Assembly (NCBI GenBank): GCA_963820315.1
Contig: CAWFZK010000031.1
Location: 1 to 64,000, forward strand
Source of the DNA: JACVRW01 sp963820315
Lineage (GTDB): Bacteria; Actinomycetota; Thermoleophilia; Solirubrobacterales; Thermoleophilaceae
DNA: 64,000 nt
Direction of reading: 5' to 3'
Shown here: in pieces, positions 32,950-42,919 of the stretch
Layout of the letters: every line of letters starts with the position of its first letter
How positions within the stretch are numbered: the stretch's first letter is position 1
Notes under the pieces: model-generated
What the model saw: only the letters and a program-made list of their open reading frames with translations
Database searches by the model: none
What the model was told of the DNA's origin: nothing
Position numbers and translations under genes: made by a program

Positions 32950-34985
32950 CGACCAGCTCCGACCAACTCGACGAGCTCAGCATCAACACCATTCGGACGC
33001 TCGCGATGGATGCGGTGCAGAAGGCCAACTCGGGACATCCGGGAACGCCGATGGCGCTCGCCCCGCTCGCGTACGTGCTCTACACGCGGATCATGCGCCA
33101 CAACCCGGCGAACCCCGACTGGGCGGACCGCGACCGCTTCGTGCTGTCGGCCGGGCACGCGTCGATGCTCCTCTACTCGATGCTCTACCTGACGGGCTAC
33201 CCGATGACGCTCGACGACCTGAAGAACTTCCGTCAGGTCGGCTCGCCGACGGCAGGGCACCCGGAGCGCAAGTACAGCCCGGGGATCGAGGCGACGACGG
33301 GGCCGCTCGGGCAGGGGATCTCGATGTCGGTCGGCCTCGCACTCGCCGAGCGCATGCTGGCCGCGCGCTTCAACGGCGACGGCCACAAGGTCGTCGACCA
33401 CCACACCTTCACGATCGCGAGCGACGGCGACATCCAGGAGGGCGTTGCCTCCGAGGCCTGCTCACTGGCGGGTCACCTCGGCCTCGGCAACCTGATCGCC
33501 TACTACGACGCGAACAAGATCCAGCTCGCCAGCGAGGTCGACGTCGTGATGACCGAGGACGTCGGCGAGCGCTACGAGGCATACGGCTGGCACGTCGTCG
33601 ACGTGGGCGACGACCTCTCGGTCGAGCGCCTCGAGAGCGTCACGCGCGAGGCGATGGCGGTCGAGGACCAGCCTTCGCTGATCATCGTCGAGTCGCACAT
33701 CGGCTACGGCAGCCCGTTGCAGGACACGAGCAAGGCGCACGGGTCGCCGCTCGGCGAGGACAACGTGCGCAAGACCAAGGAGAACTACGGCTGGGATCCG
33801 GACGCGCACTTCCTCGTCCCCGACGAGGTGCTCGCCCACATGCGCGAGTCGTGCGAGCGCGGCGCCGAGTACGAGCGCGAGTGGAGGGAGCGCTTCGACT
33901 CCTTCCGCGAGGCCCAGCCCGACGAGGCGGCGAGCTTCGAGATGATCGTGAGCGGGGCCATGCCGGAGGGCTTCGACGCCGACCCGCCGCGCTTCGAGGC
34001 CGGCGAGGAGATGGCCACTCGCAAGGCGTCGGGCGCCGTCATCCAATGGGCGGCCGAGCGCGTCCCGCATCTGGTCGGAGGCGCGGCCGACCTCGCCAGC
34101 TCGACCAACACGGACATCGATGGCGGCGGCGACGTCCAGCGCGGCTCCTACGAGGGCCGCAACCTGCGCTTCGGCGTGCGCGAGCACGGCATGGGCGCGA
34201 TCGTCAACGGGCTGACGCTGCACGGTTTTCGCGGCTACGGCAGCACGTTCCTGATCTTCTCGGACTACATGCGCGGGGCGGTCAGGCTGTCGGCGCTGCA
34301 GAAGCTGCCCGCGATCTGGGTCTACACGCACGACTCGATCGGGCTCGGCGAGGACGGCCCGACGCACCAGCCGATCGAGCAGCTCGCCGGTCTGCGCGCC
34401 ATCCCGCGGATGAGCGTGGTGCGCCCGGCCGACGCCAACGAGACCGCGCTCGGCTGGGTCTACGCGCTGCGCCAGACCGACGCCCCTACCGCATTCGCGC
34501 TCACGCGCCAGAACCTGCCCGTGCTCGATCCCGACAGCGTGCCCGACGACGCGATCGAGCGGGGCGCCTACGTGCTGCGCGATGCGAACGGCGGCGATCC
34601 GGAGCTGATCCTGATCGCGACCGGCTCCGAGGTCTCACTCGCGATGGAGGCCGCCGAGCAGCTCGACGCCGACGGCGTGAGGGTGCGCGTCGTGTCGATG
34701 CCCTGCATGGACACGTTCACGCTGACGGACGAGGCCTACCGCGACGAGGTCCTGCCGCCGGCATGCCGGGCGCGCGTGGCGATCGAGGCGGCCAGCCCGC
34801 TGGGCTGGTACCGCTGGGTGGGCTCGGACGGCGCCTTCATCGGCATGGAGACGTTCGGCGAGTCCGGGCCGTACAAGGAGGTCTACGAGCACTTCGGGAT
34901 CACGGTCGAGCACATCGCCGAGACCGCTCGCTCGGTGCTCGAGCGGCGCCCCCGCGGTGAGCGGCTAGGAGCGGAGGGTTCTCTG
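32946..34985 (+). CDS. tkt: Transketolase (no stop codon before gnd)
   Basis: About 680 residues, full length for transketolase. ThDP signatures: NSGHPGTPMAL, TTGPLGQGISM, IASDGDIQEGVASEACSL and the C-terminal HDSIGLGEDGPTHQPIEQLA. It links glycolysis and the non-oxidative pentose phosphate pathway. The ATG (32946) overlaps the ROK kinase stop. The frame has no stop before the gnd ATG at 34986: it reads LERRPRGERLGAEGSL directly into gnd. A single-base shift upstream would put TAG at about 34967 in frame, so a lost stop or sequencing indel is likelier than a true Tkt-Gnd fusion. Confidence 0.9.
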
Positions 34986-35931
34986 ATGCAGCTCGGCTTC
35001 GTTGGGCTCGGCAAGATGGGCGCCAACATGGTGCACCGGATCCACCGCGATTCGGAGCACAGCTGTGTGACGTTCGACTTCAACCCGGACGCCGTGCGCG
35101 GGGTGGAGGAGTACGGCGCGGGCGGCGCGTCCTCGCTCGAGGAGCTGGTGTCGAAGCTCGACGCGCCTCGGTCGGTTTGGATCATGGTGCCGGCCGGCGC
35201 ACCCACGCAGAGCACCGTCGACCGGCTGGCGGAGCTGCTCGATCGAGGGCGACACGATCATCGACGGCGGCAACTCGCGCTGGACGGACGACAAGGAGCG
35301 ACAGGAGCAGCTCGGTCCGCGCGGCATCCACTATGTCGACGTCGGGGTCAGCGGCGGCGTCTGGGGGCTCCAGGAGGGCTACTGCATGATGGTCGGGGGA
35401 CCCGGCGAGGCGGTCGAGCGCTTGACTCCGATCCTCGACGTCCTGGCGCCGCCGTCCTCGCCCAAGCACGGTCCCGGCTGGGGGCACTTCGGGCCGACGG
35501 GTGCGGGCCACTTCGTGAAGATGGTCCACAACGGGATCGAGTACGGAATGATGCAGGCCTATGCGGAGGGCTTCTCTCTCTTCGAGGAGTCGGAGTACGA
35601 GCTCGACAACGGGAAGATCGCGCACGTCTGGATGCAGGGCTCAGTCGTGCGCTCATGGCTGTGCGAGCTCACCGCCTTCGCGTTCGATCAGGAGGGCGAC
35701 GAGCTGGAGGCGATCGCGCCCTATGTCGAGGACTCGGGCGAGGGGCGCTGGACCGTCGAGGCCGGCATCGAGTCGCGCGTGCCGATGCCCGTCATAACCA
35801 CAGCCCTGTTCGAGCGCTTCTCCTCGCGCGGCAAGGCCGCGTTCGCCGCTCGCCTGAACGCCGCCCTGCGCAAGCAATTCGGCGGTCACGCCATCAAGGC
35901 GGCCGACCCGGCCGGGGCGCACACCGAGTAG
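34986..35931 (+). pseudogene. gnd: 6-phosphogluconate dehydrogenase, frameshifted as given
   Basis: With one base removed the gene encodes about 314 residues, the length of the short decarboxylating 6PGDH type. It starts MQLGFVGLGKMGANMVHRIH (NADP-binding GxGxxG-like motif), continues to VDRLAELLD, then an extra C at 35244 shifts frame before EGDTIIDGGNSRW, after which GVSGGVWGLQEGYCMMVGG and HFVKMVHNGIEYGMMQAYAE (catalytic Lys and substrate motifs) follow to the TAG at 35929. The abrupt, otherwise clean shift suggests a sequencing indel. The enzyme yields ribulose-5-phosphate and NAD(P)H. Confidence 0.85.
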
Positions 35932-35933
35932 CC

Positions 35934-37448
35934 ATGGCCACAGTCGAGCAAGAGAACCCGCTTGTCGAAGGCCTCGAGCGCCAGCCGGTCCACCCGACCT
36001 CCGTGGTGATCTTCGGCGGCACGGGCGACCTCGCCCACCGCAAGCTGCTGCCCGCCTTCTACAACCTCGCGCACGAGGGCGCGCTGCCCGAGAGCATCAA
36101 CCTGATCGCGGTGTCGCGCTCCGACATCCCGCACGGCGACTACCGCGACATGGCCAGGCAGTCGATCGTCGAGCACTCTCGGCGCCAGCCCGATCCGCAG
36201 GTGCTCGACAAGCTGCTCGAGCGCGTGCGCTACGTGCCGGGCTCCTTCGACGACGACAGTGTCTACGAGCGGCTCGGGAAGGAGCTCGCCGAGTGCGACG
36301 CGGACTCGGGCATCACCTACAACCGCGTCTTCTACCTCTCGACCGCGCCGATGTTCTTCGGGCTCATCGTCCGCAAGCTCGGCGAGCACGGGCTCCAGGA
36401 GGTCGAGGGGGCGGACGTGCGGGTGGTCATCGAGAAGCCGTTCGGGACGCGCCTGGCTGAGGCGCAGGAGCTGAACCGAGAGGTGCTCTCGGTGCTCGAC
36501 GAGTCCCAGGTCTTCCGGATCGACCACTACCTGGGCAAGGAGACCGTCCAGAACATGCTGGCGTTCCGGTTCGCGAACGGCCTGTTCGAGCCGATCTGGA
36601 ACCGGAACTTCATCGACTACGTCCAGATCACGGCGGCGGAGGATCTCGGGATCGGCCGCAGGGCGGGCTACTACGACTCATCCGGCGCCCTCCGCGACCT
36701 CGTCGAGAACCACATGCTGCAGCTGCTGACGCTGCTGTGCATGGAGCCGCCGGTGACCTTCACCGCCGACGAGGTGCGCGACGAGAAGGTCAAGGTCCTG
36801 CACGCGATTCAGCCGCCCACGCCCGCCGAGGTGGTCCGGGCGCAGTACACCGCCGGCATGGCGGAGGGCAAGGACGTGGTCGGCTACCTCGACGAGGAGG
36901 GCGTCCCGGACGACTCCACCACGGAGACCTACGTGGCGCTCAAGCTCGAGGTCGACAACTGGCGCTGGGCCGGCGTGCCGATCTACCTGCGCACCGGCAA
37001 GCGCCTCACCCGCAAGGTCACGGAGATCGCCGTGACGCTCAAGCCGGTCCCGCACCTCGCCTTCGAGGCCGCCGGCTCGGTCGGCGTCCAGCCGAACCAG
37101 CTGATCATGACCATGCAGCCGAACGAGGGCGTATCGCTGTCGCTGGGGGCGAAGATCCCGGGCACGCGCATGCGCATCCGGCCGGTGAACATGGAGTTCC
37201 TGTACGGCACGGCGTTCCTCTCGCAGTCGCCCGAGGCATATGAGCGGCTGATCATGGACGCCATGCGCGGCGAGGCCACGCTCTTCACGCGCGACGACGA
37301 GGTCGAGGCGCAGTGGCGCATCATCGACCCGATCCTGGAGTCCTGGGCGAGCGGAGATGTGCCGCTCTACACCTATCCGGCGGGCACGAACGGCCCGAAG
37401 GAAGCCGACGCGCTGATCGAAGATGACCATCGCTGGCGGGCCATCTAG
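35934..37448 (+). CDS. zwf: Glucose-6-phosphate 1-dehydrogenase
   Basis: 504 residues. NADP-binding VVIFGGTGDLAHRKLLPAFY near the N-terminus; the catalytic/substrate motif RIDHYLGKETVQNML (His and Lys) at about residue 195; C-terminal IYLRTGKRLTRKVTE substrate loop. It catalyses the first, NADPH-yielding step of the oxidative pentose phosphate pathway. The ATG lies two bases after the gnd stop and the TAG is immediately followed by the opcA GTG. Confidence 0.95.
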   Translation: MATVEQENPLVEGLERQPVHPTSVVIFGGTGDLAHRKLLPAFYNLAHEGALPESINLIAVSRSDIPHGDYRDMARQSIVEHSRRQPDPQVLDKLLERVRYVPGSFDDDSVYERLGKELAECDADSGITYNRVFYLSTAPMFFGLIVRKLGEHGLQEVEGADVRVVIEKPFGTRLAEAQELNREVLSVLDESQVFRIDHYLGKETVQNMLAFRFANGLFEPIWNRNFIDYVQITAAEDLGIGRRAGYYDSSGALRDLVENHMLQLLTLLCMEPPVTFTADEVRDEKVKVLHAIQPPTPAEVVRAQYTAGMAEGKDVVGYLDEEGVPDDSTTETYVALKLEVDNWRWAGVPIYLRTGKRLTRKVTEIAVTLKPVPHLAFEAAGSVGVQPNQLIMTMQPNEGVSLSLGAKIPGTRMRIRPVNMEFLYGTAFLSQSPEAYERLIMDAMRGEATLFTRDDEVEAQWRIIDPILESWASGDVPLYTYPAGTNGPKEADALIEDDHRWRAI

Positions 37449-38510
37449 GTGAACACCGCCGGGGCAGCCTGGTCAGCGCAGGACTGCACGCCGGCGGGGA
37501 TCGAGGCCGCCGTGCGAGGCATGCTCAAGGAGCAGTTTCAGCACGACGAGGCATACGCGCCGGCACGTGTTCTGAACCTGGTCGTCGTCGTGGACCGCGA
37601 GTGGCGCGGCGAGATCCTCAACCGGCTCGAGCAGGTGGGCCGCTACGAGGCATCGCGCACGATCCTCTGCGCCGTCGAGCAGGGCCGCACGACGATCGAC
37701 GCGTGGGCCTCTATCACTCCCTCCGAGCATCACAAGTCCGGTGAATTGGCGCTGACGCGCGAGCGCATCGTGCTCGACCTGGGTCCAAAGCACCTCGAGA
37801 AACTCGACACGATCGTCGATCCGCTCGTGGTGCCCGACATCGCGACGCTGCTGTGGTCGCCGCACGGGCACCCGGAGGCGGTCGACGCGCTGTTGTCGCT
37901 CTCGCAGGTCGTGCTGATCGACTCGGTCGGCGAGCCCGACTCCGCCGTCGCGCTGGCGCGCGCACGCGAGCTGGCCGACCAGGCCTACGTCGTCGACCTG
38001 GCCTGGCTGCGCAGCACGCCCTGGCGCGAGCGCGTTGCCACGACCTTCGACCCACCTCAGTGGCGGCCGGAGCTGAGCCGCATCGACGAGGTGGCCGTGC
38101 GCCATCGCCCCGACTCGGGGGCCTCCGGTGTCCTGTTCTGCGCCTGGCTCGCGTCGCGGCTCGGGTGGGAGGCCGGTGCGCTCGTGAACTCGAACGCGGG
38201 CCTGCATGGGACGGCGCACGGCAAGCGCACGGACGTGCGCCTCAACCTGCTGCCCGACAACGATCAGGGCGTGCCGGGGCTTGCCGGGGTGAAGATCGGC
38301 ACGGCCTCCGGCATGAGCATCTCACTCGACCGCGGGCCCGGCGGGCTCGCCGCCACGCGCACCGATCCGAAGGGCCGCACCTCGAGCTGGACCGTGCTCG
38401 GCGCGTCACGCGGCGAGGGCGGAATCCTCGGCGAAGGCATCCGGCAGGCGCTCCTGCGCGACCCGGCCTACGAGGCGTCGCTCGCCTGCGCGGTGTCGAT
38501 GTTCGCATGA
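37449..38510 (+). CDS. opcA: Glucose-6-phosphate dehydrogenase assembly protein OpcA
   Basis: 353 residues. Although OpcA is poorly conserved, the length, the position directly after zwf, and segments such as ARVLNLVVVV, VLDLGPKHLEKLDTIVDPLV and PDIATLLWSPHGHPEAVDAL match the actinobacterial/cyanobacterial family that activates or assembles G6PDH. Start GTG 37449 directly after the zwf stop. It overlaps pgl by ATGA. Confidence 0.88.
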   Translation: MNTAGAAWSAQDCTPAGIEAAVRGMLKEQFQHDEAYAPARVLNLVVVVDREWRGEILNRLEQVGRYEASRTILCAVEQGRTTIDAWASITPSEHHKSGELALTRERIVLDLGPKHLEKLDTIVDPLVVPDIATLLWSPHGHPEAVDALLSLSQVVLIDSVGEPDSAVALARARELADQAYVVDLAWLRSTPWRERVATTFDPPQWRPELSRIDEVAVRHRPDSGASGVLFCAWLASRLGWEAGALVNSNAGLHGTAHGKRTDVRLNLLPDNDQGVPGLAGVKIGTASGMSISLDRGPGGLAATRTDPKGRTSSWTVLGASRGEGGILGEGIRQALLRDPAYEASLACAVSMFA

Positions 38511-39169
38511 CGCAGAAGCCCGACTTCCGGATCCTGGACGACCCCGCGGCGGAGGCCACCGCCCTGCTTACCCAGGCTGGTGGACACGTGGTGGTCACCG
38601 GCGGCTCGACGCCGCGCCGCGCGTACGAGAACGCGGCCGAGCAGCGCGCCAACTGGGCGGGTGTCGAGATCTGGTTCACCGACGACCGCTGCGTGCCGCC
38701 GGACCACGAGCACTCGAACTACAGGATGGCCGAGCAGGCCTGGTTCTCCAAGGTCGAGGGCCTGACCGTCCACCGCATGAAGGGCGAGCTCGGCCCGCAG
38801 GAGGGGGCGCGCGAGTACGAGCGCGAGCTCGACGAGAGCGGCCCGCCGGCGTTCGACCTGATGCTGCTGGGGCTCGGCCCGGACGCGCACACCTGCTCGC
38901 TGTTCCCGAGCGATGACGCACTCGGCGAGCGCGAGCGCAAGGTCGTCGGCGTGGAGACACCCGGGATGGCCCCGCTGGTTGCGCGGATCACGCTCACGCT
39001 CCCGGTGGTCAACGCGACCAACCGAAAGGTCTTCCTGATCACCGGCGAGGACAAGGCGGACGCGGTCGCGCGGGCGTTCTCGGGGCGGCCCGATCCGCGC
39101 GCGCCCGCCTCGCTCGTCGACGGCGAGGTCACGGTCCTGCTCGACGAGGCTGCCGCGGGGCGACTATGA
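38507..39169 (+). CDS. pgl: 6-Phosphogluconolactonase
   Basis: 220 residues of the DevB/Pgl family: HVVVTGGSTPRRAYENAA, the VEIWFTDDRCVPPDHEHSNY motif, FDLMLLGLGPDAHTCSLFP (G.GPD.H.ASLFP signature) and a C-terminal NRKVFLITGEDKADAVA. It hydrolyses 6-phosphogluconolactone between Zwf and Gnd. Starts with ATGA overlap on opcA and ends overlapping the GH15 ATG. Confidence 0.93.
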   Translation: MTQKPDFRILDDPAAEATALLTQAGGHVVVTGGSTPRRAYENAAEQRANWAGVEIWFTDDRCVPPDHEHSNYRMAEQAWFSKVEGLTVHRMKGELGPQEGAREYERELDESGPPAFDLMLLGLGPDAHTCSLFPSDDALGERERKVVGVETPGMAPLVARITLTLPVVNATNRKVFLITGEDKADAVARAFSGRPDPRAPASLVDGEVTVLLDEAAAGRL

Positions 39170-41100
39170 GCACACCCTGGATGCCGCACGGCGGGACGGG
39201 GGCCGGCCAGTTCCCGCAGATCGCCGACTACGCGTTCCTGTCCGACTGCGAGACCTGCGCGCTGCTCGCCCCGAACGGCAACGTGGAGTGGCTCTGCCTC
39301 CCGCGCTTCGACTCGCCCAGCGTGTTCGGCGCGATACTCGACCGCGACGGGGGCCTCTTCAGGCTGGGGCCCGCGGATGTCGAGGTGCCGGCCGCGCGCC
39401 GCTACCTCCCCGGCACGATGGTGGTCGAGACGAGCTGGGGTACGAGCGGCGGCTGGGTCATCGTCCGCGACGTGCTCCTGATCGGGCCCTGGCACCACGA
39501 GACCGAGCGCTCGCACACGCATCGCCGGGCGCCCACCGACTACGACGCCGACCACGTGCTGCTGCGGCTGGTCCGCTGCGTCAACGGCGAGGTGCAGGTG
39601 ACGCTCGACTGCGAGCCGCGCTTCGACTACGGCCACGTCGCCGGGGACTGGGAGTACACGGGCCCCGGTTACCACGAGGCGGTCTGCAAGGCCGAGGGCT
39701 GTGACGTGGAGCTGCAACTCACCTCGGACATGAACCTCGGCTTCGAGGGGGCGCGCGCCACCGCCCGTACGCTGTTGAAGGAGGGCGACACGCTCTTCGT
39801 GGCCCTGACGTGGTCGGAGCATCCGGCGCCGAAGACCTACGAGGACGCCTACGACCGGCTCGTCTGGACCGCGCACCACTGGCAGCACTGGCTCGACCAC
39901 GGCGAGTTCCCCGACCACCCCTGGCGCACGCACCTGCAGCGCGCCGCGCTGACGCTCAAGGGCCTCTCGTACGCGCCGACCGGCGCGCTCGTCGCGGCGG
40001 CCACCACCTCGCTCCCCGAGACGCCCGGCGGCGAGCGCAACTGGGACTACCGCTACACCTGGATCCGCGACGCGACCTTCATGCTCTGGGGGCTCTACAC
40101 GCTCGGCTTCGACTGGGAGGCCAACGACTTCTTCTACTTCATCGCCGACGTCGCGGAGGCGGAGCAGAGCCAGCTCCAGATCATGTACGGGATCGGCGGC
40201 GAGGACTCGCTGCCGGAGCGGACGCTCGACCACCTGTCGGGCTACGAGTACTCGCGGCCGGTGCGGGTCGGGAACGGGGCCTACGACCAGGAGCAGCACG
40301 ACGTATGGGGCGCGCTGCTCGACTCCGTCTATCTCCACACGAAGTCGCGCGACCACCTGCCGGAGCGCATCTGGCCGATCCTCAAGCGCCAGGTGGAGAC
40401 CGCTCTCGAGAAGTGGCGGTTGCCCGACCGCGGCATCTGGGAGGTGCGCGGCGAGCCCAAGCACTTCACCTCGTCGAAGCTCATGTGCTGGGTGGCGGCC
40501 GACCGCGGCGCCCGGCTCGCCGAGATCAGGGGCGAGCTCGAGTTCGCGGCACGCTGGCAGTCGAGCGCGGACGAGATAAAGAACGACATCTGCGAGAACG
40601 CGCTCGACGACCGCGGCGTGTTCACCCAGCACTACGACACCGACGCGCTCGACGCGTCGGTGCTGATGATGGTGCTGACCCGCTTCCTGCCGCCCGAAGA
40701 CGAGCGCATCCGCAAGACCGTGCTCGCGATCGCCGACGAGCTGACCGAGGACGGGCTCGTGCTGCGCTATCGCCCGGACGAGACCGACGACGGGCTCTCG
40801 GGCGAGGAGGGCACCTTCACGATCTGCTCGTTCTGGCTCGTTTCGGCGTTCGTCGAGATCGGCGAGCTCGAGCGCGCCCGCGACCTGTGCGGCAAGCTGC
40901 TCGGCTACGCGAGCCCGCTCGGCCTCTACGCCGAGGAGATCGACGCCCGCTCAGGCCGCCACCTGGGCAACTTCCCGCAGGCGTTCACCCACCTGGCGCT
41001 GATCAACGCGGTGATGCACGTGATCCGCGCCGAGCAGGGGCTCGAGATCGGCCACCTGCCGCTGGACCACGAGCTGTCGCGGCAGCAGACGCAGCGCTGA
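39166..41100 (+). CDS. GH15-family glycoside hydrolase, last gene of the pentose-phosphate operon
   Basis: 644 residues, a clear paralogue of the enzyme at 7706-9613: IADYAFLSDCETCALLAPNG, WLCLPRFDSPSVFGAILDRD, GERNWDYRYTWIRDATFMLW, GIWEVRGEPKHFTSSKLMCW (general acid region) and YAEEIDARSGRHLGNFPQAF. No signal peptide. Trehalase or alpha-glucan hydrolase activity is likely; its place after pgl suggests it supplies glucose for the ROK kinase and Zwf. Start overlaps the pgl stop (ATGA). Confidence 0.9.
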   Translation: MSTPWMPHGGTGAGQFPQIADYAFLSDCETCALLAPNGNVEWLCLPRFDSPSVFGAILDRDGGLFRLGPADVEVPAARRYLPGTMVVETSWGTSGGWVIVRDVLLIGPWHHETERSHTHRRAPTDYDADHVLLRLVRCVNGEVQVTLDCEPRFDYGHVAGDWEYTGPGYHEAVCKAEGCDVELQLTSDMNLGFEGARATARTLLKEGDTLFVALTWSEHPAPKTYEDAYDRLVWTAHHWQHWLDHGEFPDHPWRTHLQRAALTLKGLSYAPTGALVAAATTSLPETPGGERNWDYRYTWIRDATFMLWGLYTLGFDWEANDFFYFIADVAEAEQSQLQIMYGIGGEDSLPERTLDHLSGYEYSRPVRVGNGAYDQEQHDVWGALLDSVYLHTKSRDHLPERIWPILKRQVETALEKWRLPDRGIWEVRGEPKHFTSSKLMCWVAADRGARLAEIRGELEFAARWQSSADEIKNDICENALDDRGVFTQHYDTDALDASVLMMVLTRFLPPEDERIRKTVLAIADELTEDGLVLRYRPDETDDGLSGEEGTFTICSFWLVSAFVEIGELERARDLCGKLLGYASPLGLYAEEIDARSGRHLGNFPQAFTHLALINAVMHVIRAEQGLEIGHLPLDHELSRQQTQR

Positions 41101-41109
41101 CGGGCCGCC

Positions 41110-41733
41110 TCAGTTCCCCAGCTCGAGGAAGCCGTCGATCCCGATCGCCGCGATCCTGCGGTTGTTGGCGAAGGCGAGCTTGTTGCTCTGGTTCACGCAC
41201 GTCAGCCGCAGCTCGCCCGCGGACTGCAAGAGCACCAGCCGCTGGACCGAGACGGTCCCCGCCGCATGCTGTTCGGAGCCGAGCGAGCCGGCGTCGAGAT
41301 CCGCGGGCTTCCCGACCCGCTGCAGCCGGCACTTGACGTTGTCGGTCTGGAGGCCCGCCTTGGCGCTCACGAAGTACCTGCCCTTCGGGAGCGGCAGCTT
41401 CAGGGAGACGGACCCGTTCTTCGGGATCTGCACCGACGCGCTCTTCGAAGCGCCGTACGAGGTGCCGCCGCCCGCGGGGCCCTTCGGCCCCTTGGGCCCC
41501 TTGAGTCCCTGGGCTCCGGTCGCGCCCTTGGGCCCGGGCGGGCCTGGCGCTCCCACCGGTCCGGCCGGCCCCTGCACCGACCAGCTCCGCAGCGACGAGC
41601 GCTCGGGGCAGGGCAGCTCCGCCTCGGCGACTATGCGTGTGTTCGGCCCGGTCGGGTTGTCGAAAACGCATGCGTAGACGACCCCACCGCTCTGGGCCCC
41701 AACGAGGGTTCCGTCGGCGAGCACGCCGATCAC
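41110..41733 (-). CDS. Collagen-like repeat protein
   Basis: About 207 residues from the GTG at 41733. A short collagen-like block of Gly-X-Y triplets (GPAGPVGAPGPPGPKGATGA and GLKGPKGPKGPAGGG) lies at about residues 55-90. It is followed by a beta-rich C-terminal domain (SVSLKLPLPKGRYFVSAKAG, VQRLVLLQSAGELRLTC) that may be a trimerisation head. The reading frame stays open upstream and encodes WWKRSAGLVAAGVVIGVLA, a membrane anchor-like stretch, but no canonical start is found there, so the true N-terminus is uncertain. Probably surface-exposed. Confidence 0.65.
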   Translation of the reverse strand: MIGVLADGTLVGAQSGGVVYACVFDNPTGPNTRIVAEAELPCPERSSLRSWSVQGPAGPVGAPGPPGPKGATGAQGLKGPKGPKGPAGGGTSYGASKSASVQIPKNGSVSLKLPLPKGRYFVSAKAGLQTDNVKCRLQRVGKPADLDAGSLGSEQHAAGTVSVQRLVLLQSAGELRLTCVNQSNKLAFANNRRIAAIGIDGFLELGN

Positions 41734-41886
41734 GACGCCTGCCGCGACAAGGCCTGCGGAGCGCTTCCACCAGGAGTCGGATGACTCCCCGACGCTTGCC
41801 GCGGCTGCAGTACGAGCGGTCTCGCTGGGTCTCAGTCGCGTGCTGCCGAGAAGGCGGCGACCGACATTTGCCGTCCGCGGCGCCCG

Positions 41887-41931
41887 CGCGTGGTGCGTTT
41901 CCGTTGACTATCAACGGCAACGCACCACGCG
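41887..41931 (-). terminator. Long hairpin downstream of ctaB
   Basis: Two 21-bp arms (CGCGTGGTGCGTT...CCGTTGA and its complement) pair with one mismatch around a three-base loop, about 83 bp past the ctaB stop. No T-run follows. It probably ends the oxidase operon transcript, though the near-perfect symmetry would also suit a protein-binding site. Confidence 0.6.
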
Positions 41932-42013
41932 TCTTCGCGGTGGACGGGCGGCGTCGCCCGACCCCTTCATCGCCGTCGTTCAGCGGTTGCTGCCGCGCGG
42001 CTGCAGCGGCGCC

Positions 42014-42919
42014 TCAGACGTGCGCGTCCACGGCCATCGCCGCGAACAGCGCCGCCAGGTAGGCGAGCGAGAAGAGGTACAGCCGCAGCGCCATGCGCCG
42101 GCTCGGCGAGCGCGTGAGGCGCCAGGCGCCGTAGATGAACAGCGCGCCCAGGCCAACCGAGGCGATCAGGTAGGGCACCCCGAAGGCGCCCGCGCAGAAG
42201 GGCAGCTGCGTGACCGCGTACAGCAGGATCGTGTAGAGCAGGATCTGGCGGCGCGTCTCCCGCTCCCCGCGGACGACCGGCAGCATCGGCACCCCCGCGC
42301 GCGCGTATTCGTCCTTCATCAGAAGCGACAGCGCCCAGAAGTGGGGCGGCGTCCAGAAGAAGACGATCGCGAACAGGTAGAAGGCGGTGCCCGACAGCTC
42401 GCCGGTGACCGCAGCCCACGCCACGAGTGGCGGGACCGCGCCGGCGGCACCGCCGATCACGATGTTCTGCGGCGTCGAGCGCTTCAGCCAGAGCGTGTAC
42501 ACGAACACGTAGCCGAGGAAGCCGGACAGCGACAGCGCCGCGGCGAGCAGGTTGACGGTGGCGGTGAGCAGCACGAACGAGGCCGCTCCGAGCGCGATCC
42601 CGTACCAGAGCGCGAACCGCGGCGAGACCCGGCCCGCTGCCACGGGGCGGTCGGCGGTGCGGCTCATCTGGCGGTCGAGGTCGCGGTCGAGGCAGTGGTT
42701 GATGGCGCCCGCGCCGCCTGCGGACAGCGCGCCGCCGAGGCAGGTGAGCGCGACGAGCCCGAGCGACGGGTCGCCGGCCACGTACATCGTGGTGATCGTC
42801 GTGAAGAGCAGCAGCGACTGCACCTTCGGCTTCGTCATCTCGAACAGGTCCGAGACGAGCGTGCGCCAGCCGGTGCGCGCGGGGGCCCGCGGAGCGGCGT
42901 GTGCTGCGCGCGTGCTCAT
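42014..42919 (-). CDS. ctaB: Protoheme IX farnesyltransferase
   Basis: 301 residues, about eight to nine helices. The UbiA-family Asp-rich motif is NHCLDRDLDRQMSRTADRP, which binds Mg-farnesyl diphosphate; a second loop region holds FFWTPPHFWALSLLMKDEYA with MLPVVRGERETRRQIL. It converts heme B to heme O. The ATG at 42919 overlaps the ctaA stop (ATGA), and that start is preferred over the longer frame to 43000. Confidence 0.93.
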   Translation of the reverse strand: MSTRAAHAAPRAPARTGWRTLVSDLFEMTKPKVQSLLLFTTITTMYVAGDPSLGLVALTCLGGALSAGGAGAINHCLDRDLDRQMSRTADRPVAAGRVSPRFALWYGIALGAASFVLLTATVNLLAAALSLSGFLGYVFVYTLWLKRSTPQNIVIGGAAGAVPPLVAWAAVTGELSGTAFYLFAIVFFWTPPHFWALSLLMKDEYARAGVPMLPVVRGERETRRQILLYTILLYAVTQLPFCAGAFGVPYLIASVGLGALFIYGAWRLTRSPSRRMALRLYLFSLAYLAALFAAMAVDAHV

